Of a stretch of DNA of 64,000 nucleotides, positions 58,320 through 64,000 are shown piece by piece. A model generated the notes under the pieces. It was not told where the DNA came from, did not search any database, and saw only the letters and a list, made by a program, of their open reading frames with translations. The stretch's first letter is position 1. Every line of letters starts with the position of its first letter. The stretch is from Pelomonas cellulosilytica. GTDB taxonomy: Bacteria > Pseudomonadota > Gammaproteobacteria > Burkholderiales > Burkholderiaceae_C. A program made the translations under genes and the position numbers. Where the stretch lies: positions 1-64,000 of the forward strand of contig NZ_JAJTWU010000009.1 of NCBI RefSeq assembly GCF_021353265.1. Reading direction: 5' to 3'.

Positions 58320-58661
58320 TTACAACCACGGAAAGCCGTAGTAGTCGTACACCTTGCGCCCGTAGTCGTCCGAGTAGGTGGGCGCTTCGTCCTCGGTATA
58401 GCGCGGTGCACCCTCCAGCTGGCGCTTGTCGATGTTGACGACGTAGCCGTCCTTGTCCGTGTCGTACTTCAGCATGTTCCACGGCAGCGGGTAGCGGTCC
58501 GTGCCCATGCCAAGGAAGCCGCCGAACTCCAGCGCTGCGTAGCGCACCTGGCCACTGCGCTTGTCGATGACGAGGTCGTCGATGGAGCCGAGCTTGTCGC
58601 CCTGCAGGTTGTAGACGGTCGTGCCTTCGACCTTGGATGAAGAGATGGTGGGGTAGTTCAT
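58320..58661 (-). CDS. PRC-barrel domain protein, paralogue
   Basis: A 113-residue protein beginning MNYPTISSSKVEGTTVYNLQ, closely related to the product of 16581-16928 over its whole length (both have GDKLGSIDDLVIDKR and the YAALEFGGFLG segment). The ATG at 58661 follows AGGAG. It lies 156 bp upstream of ku on the same strand. Function unknown. The following 58662-58831 gap shows nothing clear. Confidence 0.85.
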   Translation of the reverse strand: MNYPTISSSKVEGTTVYNLQGDKLGSIDDLVIDKRSGQVRYAALEFGGFLGMGTDRYPLPWNMLKYDTDKDGYVVNIDKRQLEGAPRYTEDEAPTYSDDYGRKVYDYYGFPWL

Positions 58662-58831
58662 GAGGGACTCCTGGGAAGTTGCGCTTGACTTCGGGAGCCG
58701 GCTTGCACGGTGCGGCGAAGGCGGCTCGCCAGTCCTCAATGTGCGCGCCGCGCTGGCCCGCCAGGGTCGGGGTGTGGGCAATCTGCTTGTAGGCCGTGGC
58801 CGACGCGCTACCGTGCCGCTCGACCGTCTCG

Positions 58832-59467
58832 TCAGCGCGCCACGATTCGCAGCGCCGCCAGTTCGGCGCGCAGCTTCTCTGCGTCGTCCTCGAAGCGCAC
58901 CGCCGTCAGCCCCAGCACCGGGTCTTGTTGCAGCGCCGTGTCCAGCGGGGAGCGGCCGGTCCAGCGCTGCACCAGGTCTTGACCCAGCGCATGGAGCTTG
59001 CGGTTCTTGACCTCGGCATCGGCCAGCGCCGTCGTGCTGCGCTCCAGAAGCTGTACCAGGGCCTGGTTGGCCTGCTGACGCGCGGCGGCTTCCTGACCCG
59101 CTGCGAGCAGCTGCCGCTGCAACGCCTGAGTGCTCTCGGCAGCCTGGGCTTCGGCCTGCTGACGGGCATCCTGGGCGGCCCGCAACTGCGCCTTCAGCTC
59201 TTCCAGCTCCGACTCGCGAGCCCTCAGGCGCGAGGCCGTACCGGCGATCTGGGCCTTGGCGCCGGCGGCGTCCTTCTGTGCCGCGGCGGCATCGGCCTCG
59301 GCCCTGGCCTTGTCGGCCTGCAGCGCGGACTGCTGCTCCTGCGCGGCGCGCAGCGCGGCCTGGGCGCGGCGCAATGCCTCGCGCTCCTTGGACACCTTGC
59401 CGGTGTCCTGCGCCTGAGCGCCGACGACAAGACTGGCGGTCAGCAGCGCGATGGCAATGAGCTTCAT
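58832..59467 (-). CDS. Exported coiled-coil protein
   Basis: A 211-residue precursor with a signal peptide (MKLIAIALLTASLVVGAQAQ) and an almost continuous Ala/Gln/Glu/Arg-rich coiled coil (about 25-160), then a short C-terminal segment (DPVLGLTAVRFEDDAEKLRA). It starts 2 bp after the porin-like gene stop, so it is the last gene of the ExbB/ExbD/TonB/porin operon. Probably a periplasmic structural or adaptor protein; no domain recognised. Confidence 0.75.
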   Translation of the reverse strand: MKLIAIALLTASLVVGAQAQDTGKVSKEREALRRAQAALRAAQEQQSALQADKARAEADAAAAQKDAAGAKAQIAGTASRLRARESELEELKAQLRAAQDARQQAEAQAAESTQALQRQLLAAGQEAAARQQANQALVQLLERSTTALADAEVKNRKLHALGQDLVQRWTGRSPLDTALQQDPVLGLTAVRFEDDAEKLRAELAALRIVAR

Positions 59468-59469
59468 CG

Positions 59470-61128
59470 TCAGAACCTCGCGTTCAAGTCGAGCTGGAAG
59501 ACCTCGATGCGCAGCGGTGCGCTGCTGAGGTTGCCGCTGAGTGAGGTCGGATCGCCCGGCACGGCCAGGAAGCGCACGCCGTCGTCGAGGTTGCGTGTGC
59601 TGGTCCAGCGACCGCTGAGCCAGAAGTTCCGGTCCAGGCCGACGTTGCCGCCCAGGCTCCAGCCCTTGTAGTTTGTGCCGCCCAGATGCCAGGTCGTGTC
59701 GGTAAAGCCGTCGATCCACGCATCGCGCTGCACCATCCGGTAAGCGGTGAAGGCCTGCCAGTCGCCGCGGCGGGTGAGCTTGGGCGAGCCGATCTGGATG
59801 CGCGCCTGCGCAGCCATCGTTTTCTCGCGCAGGTCCGTCAGCGGCACGCCGGCTCGGGCCTCGATGTCCTTGCGGTCGAAGCCGGTGTTCTTGATCCAGT
59901 CCAGCGTCAGGCCCACCGGCACGGGCAGCACGCCGTCGAGCTGCAGGCTGGCCGTCAGGTTGACCGGGCGGAACTTGCTCGCCAGCCCCCAAGTCGGCGA
60001 GGCTGTGCTGGTGGGGTCGTTCAGGTTGATCAGCGTGTTGCCCTTGAGCCGCAGGCCGGCCGCGTATTGCGACGCGAAGTAGTTCGTCGCGCCGTTCTTC
60101 GGGCCGCCGGGCGGCGGGTTGCTCTCGCGCTGGCCTTCCATGTGGCGGAAGTCGTAGGCCGCAAGGCCGAGCTTGAACTGCACGCCGCGCGCCAGGTCCA
60201 CCTCGCCGCCCACCTGTCCGCCCAGCAGCCACTTGTCCTGTGTGGACAGGTTCAGCTCCTCCAGCGGGAACACGCCGAAGGTGGCGAACAGGCCTCGCTG
60301 CGGCGTGAAGGCCTGGCTCAGCTTGGCGGCCACGCCGTCGAAGGCGAGGTCGTCCGGCCAGGCGAGGTCGGTGCTGAAGAAGGGGTTTGGCATGCGACCG
60401 AAGTCCGCGGACACGCCGTTGAAGAACAGCGGCGGCTGCCAGCGGATGTAGGCGCGGTCCAGTCCCAGCGTGTAGCGGTTGAAGTCATTGCCCAGCGTCT
60501 GTGACGTGGACGTGGCGCTGTTGCCCGTGCCGCCCGTGGCGATGCGCACGCTGGCCAGCACCTGGTCGCTCAAGCGGGCATCCACCTCCAGCCGGCCGCG
60601 CAGCGTCAGGCGCTGGCGGTCGGTCGTGGTGTTGGTCAGGTCGGGCGCCCAGGCCGGCGAGGCGGTCTGCGCGCGGTAGACCTCGGCCGGCACGTTGGCG
60701 TCCTTGTCGAAGAACTCGCCTTGCGCACGGACGCGCAGGTCGCCGCTGACCTTGATGCGGCCCGTCCATTCCGGCATCGCATCGGACTGGCCCCAGCGCT
60801 CGCCCTTGGCCTGCGCCAGCACCTCCGCCTTGATCTCGTCGCGCATCTGCTGGCGCACGGTCTCGGGCACATAGGGGATGCGCAGCACATGGGGCTTGCT
60901 CGCGTCGGCCTGAGGCTGCGGGGCGGGCGCGGCGGCGCTGGCCTGGGCCTGCTTCAGGATGGCCTCGGCCTTGTCACGCGTGATGAGGCCCTGAGCGACG
61001 AGCACGTCGATCAGCGCCTGCGTCGTGGCGCGCAGGCGGGCGATCTCTTCCTTGTCGGCCGTGTCGGCGTGGGCGGGCAGCGAGGCCGCGAGCAGGGCGG
61101 CAGTCAGCATCGGGAGGATGGGTTTCAT
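59470..61128 (-). CDS. Putative outer-membrane porin
   Basis: A 552-residue precursor with a signal peptide (MKPILPMLTAALLAASLPAHA), a short helical and coiled segment (ADKEEIARLRATTQALIDVL), an Ala/Pro linker and then a long beta-barrel-like region with alternating polar and aromatic residues, ending ...FQLDLNARF with the terminal Phe typical of outer-membrane proteins. It lacks a TonB-dependent plug domain. It lies 12 bp downstream of the TonB-like gene and is likely a partner of the energised complex. Confidence 0.82.
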   Translation of the reverse strand: MKPILPMLTAALLAASLPAHADTADKEEIARLRATTQALIDVLVAQGLITRDKAEAILKQAQASAAAPAPQPQADASKPHVLRIPYVPETVRQQMRDEIKAEVLAQAKGERWGQSDAMPEWTGRIKVSGDLRVRAQGEFFDKDANVPAEVYRAQTASPAWAPDLTNTTTDRQRLTLRGRLEVDARLSDQVLASVRIATGGTGNSATSTSQTLGNDFNRYTLGLDRAYIRWQPPLFFNGVSADFGRMPNPFFSTDLAWPDDLAFDGVAAKLSQAFTPQRGLFATFGVFPLEELNLSTQDKWLLGGQVGGEVDLARGVQFKLGLAAYDFRHMEGQRESNPPPGGPKNGATNYFASQYAAGLRLKGNTLINLNDPTSTASPTWGLASKFRPVNLTASLQLDGVLPVPVGLTLDWIKNTGFDRKDIEARAGVPLTDLREKTMAAQARIQIGSPKLTRRGDWQAFTAYRMVQRDAWIDGFTDTTWHLGGTNYKGWSLGGNVGLDRNFWLSGRWTSTRNLDDGVRFLAVPGDPTSLSGNLSSAPLRIEVFQLDLNARF

Positions 61129-61140
61129 GGGGGCGTTGAG

Positions 61141-61818
61141 TTAGGCCTGGGGCCGCACGCTCAGGCGAAAGCGCATCGGCTGTGACAGGGCCAGCGCCGG
61201 GGGCGGTGGCAACTTGAACTGGCGGCGGGTTTCGTCGAGCGCGGCACGCAGCGCGCTGTCGTTGCCATCGTTGCCGCTGGGGCTGAGTTCGAAGCGCTGG
61301 ATGGCGCCGTCTTTGTCCAGCCAGATCGCAAAGGTGGCGGTCAGTGGCTCGGCGTCGGCCTTCAGGTGCCGCTCGATCTCGCTCTGCAGCAGCTGGCGGG
61401 CCGTGTTGGCGTAGAAGCGCTCGGCGGCGCGGTCGGCAGCCGTGCCGGCCGGGCCGCCCCCGGGGCCGGTGGTGGGCGTGCCGCCGGCGTATTCCTTGGA
61501 CACGCTGCCCGCCGCAAACGCGCTGGGCCCGTCGCCGGCCGCGCCTTCCATCTTGATCGACTCGGCGGGCTTGGGCGCCTCGGCCTGCTTGATCTGCTCC
61601 TCACGGATGACCTGCTTGGGCTCTTCCTTCGGCGGCTCGGGCTTCTTCTCGTCCTTGGGCGGTGGGGGCGGCGGGGGGGGCGTGTCCGGCAGGATGGCGA
61701 TCTTGGCCACCTGCCGCTTGGGCGCCTCGGCCTTCATGTGCGTGACGCCCCACCACACGGCAATGCCCAGCAGCACGAAGGCGACGGCGGTGAGGAGCTT
61801 GGCGTGCATCGGCTTCAT
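61141..61818 (-). CDS. TonB-like energy transducer
   Basis: A 225-residue protein with one N-terminal membrane segment (LLTAVAFVLLGIAVWWGV), a Pro/Lys/Glu-rich periplasmic spacer (PPPPPPPPKDEKKPEPPKEE) and a C-terminal TonB-like domain (about 135-225, TATFAIWLDKDGAIQRFELS). The polyproline run is encoded by a G-rich tract including eight consecutive G (61673-61680 on the plus strand). It starts 1 bp after the exbD stop. Confidence 0.85.
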   Translation of the reverse strand: MKPMHAKLLTAVAFVLLGIAVWWGVTHMKAEAPKRQVAKIAILPDTPPPPPPPPKDEKKPEPPKEEPKQVIREEQIKQAEAPKPAESIKMEGAAGDGPSAFAAGSVSKEYAGGTPTTGPGGGPAGTAADRAAERFYANTARQLLQSEIERHLKADAEPLTATFAIWLDKDGAIQRFELSPSGNDGNDSALRAALDETRRQFKLPPPPALALSQPMRFRLSVRPQA

Positions 61819-61819
61819 G

Positions 61820-62221
61820 TCAGGTCCCGATGCGCGACGTGACGAGGCCCATGTTCACGCCAAGCTTGTTGCACAGGTCGATGACGGCCACGACGCTGGC
61901 GTACTGCGTACGTGCATCGCCCTTGATCGCGACGGACATCTGCGCGTCGCGCTGCTTGGCGGCCTGGAGTTGGGTTTCCAGCTCGGGCAGTGAAACACCC
62001 ACACCGTTGAGCAGCACGGCGCCGTCGGGCATGACCTGCACGATCTTCAAGTCGTGCTTCTCGGTGCTGGGTTTGTTGCTGGGCTTGGGCATGGTGATGC
62101 TCAGGCCTTGCACGCTGGCGGTGGTCATCAGGATGAACACGACGAGCAGGACGTAGGCCAGGTCGAGCATCGGGGTGACGTTGATGCTGTCGTAGGGTTT
62201 GGCGTCTTGGTTGACTTGCAT
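61820..62221 (-). CDS. ExbD/TolR-type biopolymer transport protein
   Basis: A 133-residue protein with a single membrane helix near residue 20 bearing the functional Asp (VTPMLDLAYVLLVVFILMTT), then a periplasmic domain. It is one of two ExbD paralogues in the operon and lies directly before the TonB-like gene. A longer N-terminal reading frame runs into the gap repeat and is rejected. Confidence 0.92.
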   Translation of the reverse strand: MQVNQDAKPYDSINVTPMLDLAYVLLVVFILMTTASVQGLSITMPKPSNKPSTEKHDLKIVQVMPDGAVLLNGVGVSLPELETQLQAAKQRDAQMSVAIKGDARTQYASVVAVIDLCNKLGVNMGLVTSRIGT

Positions 62222-62277
62222 TGGTCAGACGCTCCGATTTGTTTGGTTGTGCGCTGCTGCGGCTTGACGCGACACGG

Positions 62278-62358
62278 GGGTGCCGGGGCGAACTCCGGGC
62301 ATGGGCTTCGCCATCAAGACAAAGCAACTAGCAACAGCGGAACACGTGTTCATTCCGC
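62278..62358 (-). repeat. Dispersed intergenic repeat, copy B
   Basis: The second copy of the ~80-bp element seen at 56368-56449, here spanning the last codons of the upstream exbD gene and most of the 128-bp gap between the two exbD genes. It contains an AACACGTGTT palindrome at 62341-62350, less well kept in copy A. The rest of the gap shows nothing. Confidence 0.6.
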
Positions 62359-62763
62359 CACCACCCGCTTCGTCACCAACCCGATTTCGGTGATGTCCAA
62401 TTTCTTGGCCACCTCCAGCACCTGCATTACCTTCTCGTACTGCGCCGCCGCATCCGCCTTCAGCACCACCGGCAGCGACGGGTTCGCCGACTTGTACTGG
62501 GCCAGCGTCGACTGCAGCTGCGTCATGTCCACCGGATAGGCGTCCAGGTAGACGCCGCCGTCCGCGGTGATCGTGATCGCGCGCGTCTGAGGCTTGGCGA
62601 GGTTGTTGGCCGCCAGCGTCTCGGGCGACTTCACCTTGACGCCCTGGACCGACGCCGTCGTCAGGATGATGAAGACGACCAGCAGCACGTATGCCAGGTC
62701 CAGCATCGGCGTGACGTTGATGTCGTCGTAGGGCTGGTTGTCGCTCTTGACGTCACCGGCCAT
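62350..62763 (-). CDS. ExbD/TolR-type biopolymer transport protein
   Basis: A 137-residue paralogue of the product of 61820-62221, with the same Asp-bearing helix (VTPMLDLAYVLLVVFIILTT) and a different periplasmic domain. Two ExbD chains with one ExbB channel suggest a hetero-oligomeric stator. It lies 26 bp after the ExbB-like gene. Confidence 0.92.
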   Translation of the reverse strand: MAGDVKSDNQPYDDINVTPMLDLAYVLLVVFIILTTASVQGVKVKSPETLAANNLAKPQTRAITITADGGVYLDAYPVDMTQLQSTLAQYKSANPSLPVVLKADAAAQYEKVMQVLEVAKKLDITEIGLVTKRVVAE

Positions 62764-62789
62764 AGCGGTCTCCCGAGGTCATCCTGGGT

Positions 62790-64000
62790 TCAGTGCGAGC
62801 CGTACAGCTCGGCCACGCGAGTGATGAACTCGTCGATGAAGATCTGCATGTCCGACGTCGCGTTCTTAATCTGCGCCGCCAGGTAGTTGTAGCCAAACAG
62901 CGCCGGAATCGCGACGCCCAGGCCCGCCACCGTCGCCAGCAGCGCTGCGGCGATGCCCGGGGCGATGGCGTTGACGTTCACGTCGCCCGCGGCGGCAATC
63001 GCGGCGAATGTGATCATCACGCCCACGACCGTGCCCAGCAGGCCCAAGAACGGGCCGCCCGAGATGGCGATGGTCAGCAGCACCATGCCCGAGTTGAGCT
63101 GCGCGTTCTCGCGCACGTAGTCGGCATCGACCGAGGCCTTCACGGCGTCTAGCGACGCGCCGGACAGCGGCTTGGCCCCCGCCTCGCCCACCTTGCGCTT
63201 GGCCAGCTCGCGGACGCCGGCCTGGTAGAGGCGGTAGATCGGCGACTCCGGGTGCGGTGCGTGTGTCTCCAGCTTCAGCAGTTCCTCATTCGCCTCGCGG
63301 AAGCGCAGCACGAAGCTGCGGTTCGCCCGCGCCACCTTGCTGACCAGCACGCCCTTGCTGACCATGACCCACGCCGCGATCGCGAACATCACGCCCAGGA
63401 TGACGATGACGACCCACGCGTCCACCGTCAGGTTCTTGACGAGGATGCCCATGTAGCCGTGGCTCTCGCCGCCCTCGGCGCTGGCGCCGTCCTTGGCCTC
63501 GCGGGCCGAGGCAACGAGCTTGCTCTCCGCGCCCTGCGCACCGGCGGCGATGGCCATCCAGTCGGCGCTGCGCAGCGCGGCCGCCACCTGCACCTCGTCC
63601 ATCAGCCCTTTGGTGCCTTCACCCAGGCGCAGCGTGCTGCCCAGCGCCGGCGTGGCCGCATCGCCCTGCGCCACCTGCGCGCCGTTGACGAACAGCGTCG
63701 CCTTGCCCAGGCCCAGGCGCAGCGCGACCTGCGTCCAGCGCGCCACGGGCACGTCGCCGCCACTCACCGCGGCCTTGTCGGCGCGGGCGACGAGCTTGCC
63801 GTCGTTCACACTCAGCGTCAGGCCGCCCCAGCTCACCAGCGTGGCGTGCTGCACGTCGTCGAGCTTGACCCACAGGCTCACCGTCAGCTGGTTGCCGGCG
63901 TCTACCACCGGCTTGTCGGACAGCGCGTACGTGATCGCTTCGCCGCTCAGCCGGGCGCTCGCCGCGAGCAGACCGTTGGGCTCGGTCACGAGCGGCCCCT
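62790..64000 (-). CDS. MotA/TolQ/ExbB proton channel with LamG-like N-terminal domain, partial
   Basis: A proton-channel subunit reading in from beyond the window edge; more than 400 residues are visible and the start is not. The N-terminal part resembles a concanavalin/LamG-type beta-sandwich (VSLWVKLDDVQHATLVSWGG, VALRLGLGKATLFVNG), followed by a membrane helix (WVVIVILGVMFAIAAWVMV) and the ExbB core with SGGPFLGLLGTVVGVMITF and GIAAALLATVAGLGVAIPAL. It heads the ExbD-ExbD-TonB-porin operon. Confidence 0.88.
   Translation of the reverse strand, partial: GPLVTEPNGLLAASARLSGEAITYALSDKPVVDAGNQLTVSLWVKLDDVQHATLVSWGGLTLSVNDGKLVARADKAAVSGGDVPVARWTQVALRLGLGKATLFVNGAQVAQGDAATPALGSTLRLGEGTKGLMDEVQVAAALRSADWMAIAAGAQGAESKLVASAREAKDGASAEGGESHGYMGILVKNLTVDAWVVIVILGVMFAIAAWVMVSKGVLVSKVARANRSFVLRFREANEELLKLETHAPHPESPIYRLYQAGVRELAKRKVGEAGAKPLSGASLDAVKASVDADYVRENAQLNSGMVLLTIAISGGPFLGLLGTVVGVMITFAAIAAAGDVNVNAIAPGIAAALLATVAGLGVAIPALFGYNYLAAQIKNATSDMQIFIDEFITRVAELYGSH

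Noticed and set aside
62222-62349. N-terminal extension of the downstream exbD or a separate small gene in the gap
   Set aside because: The readable frame comes from the dispersed repeat and lacks a ribosome-binding site; the ExbD start at 62221 matches the family.

Overview
The window is high-GC DNA from a betaproteobacterium, most likely a member of Burkholderiales close to the Rubrivivax/Leptothrix/Roseateles group. The evidence is the S10-spc-alpha ribosomal gene order with infA between secY and rpmJ, an S3 protein with a long Gly/Pro/Arg/Ala-rich tail, a PEP-CTERM protein, and a three-repeat Cys-hairpin exported protein of a type I associate with betaproteobacteria. The genus cannot be fixed from the sequence alone.

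Layout. (1) 1-16.36 kb, plus strand: end of tuf, then the complete S10, spc and alpha ribosomal protein clusters with secY, infA and rpoA. The cluster is not one uniform operon. A terminator, promoter and long leader separate rpsJ from rplC. A terminator, a peroxiredoxin gene and a new promoter separate rpsQ from rplN. Promoter or hairpin elements precede rpsD, rpoA and rplQ. Directly behind the rplQ terminator lies what looks like the 5' end of a terminator-associated (class C-like) group II intron. (2) 16.6-23.0 kb: a PRC-barrel gene and a small gene converge on a minus-strand four-gene DNA-repair cassette: MBL-fold exonuclease, ATP-dependent DNA ligase, Lhr-like DEXH helicase and PdeM-like phosphoesterase. 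(3) 23.1-32.7 kb: initiator tRNA, a GlxA-type regulator divergent from an SDR gene, small metabolic genes, a hybrid histidine kinase, a periplasmic alpha-carbonic anhydrase, a Bcr/CflA exporter, RNase P RNA and cysK. (4) 32.7-39.0 kb: a minus-strand run with overlapping junctions (LysR regulator, pyrC, NYN-domain protein, DUF3025 protein, exported trypsin-like protease, membrane FHA protein). (5) 39.0-44.8 kb: an SDR gene divergent from the LysR gene, a glutamate/aspartate ABC importer (gltI, gltJ, gltK, gltL) with an upstream LysR gene, and a PEP-CTERM protein. (6) 44.9-46.25 kb: a scrappy patch of gene fragments and one unknown zinc-ribbon protein. (7) 46.3-53.7 kb: a signalling cluster with a single response regulator, a large CHASE3-GAF hybrid kinase with three receivers, CheR, CheB and a receiver-kinase, preceded by the Cys-hairpin protein. 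(8) 53.8-58.7 kb: bacterial non-homologous end joining (Ku, a MerR/TPR protein, LigD) with a second PRC-barrel paralogue. (9) 58.8-64 kb: an energised envelope system with an ExbB-like channel carrying an extra N-terminal domain (cut by the window end), two ExbD proteins, a TonB-like protein, a porin-like protein and a periplasmic coiled-coil protein.

The main themes are translation and two separate DNA end-repair/ligation systems, each next to a PRC-barrel paralogue. The rest is mostly envelope and signalling functions. The most unusual items are the intron scar, the rewired transcription of the ribosomal cluster, the Ku-MerR/TPR-LigD operon, an ~80-bp repeat found downstream of two unrelated genes, and the NYN/DUF3025/protease/FHA run coupled to pyrC. 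No CRISPR array, complete insertion sequence or prophage was seen.
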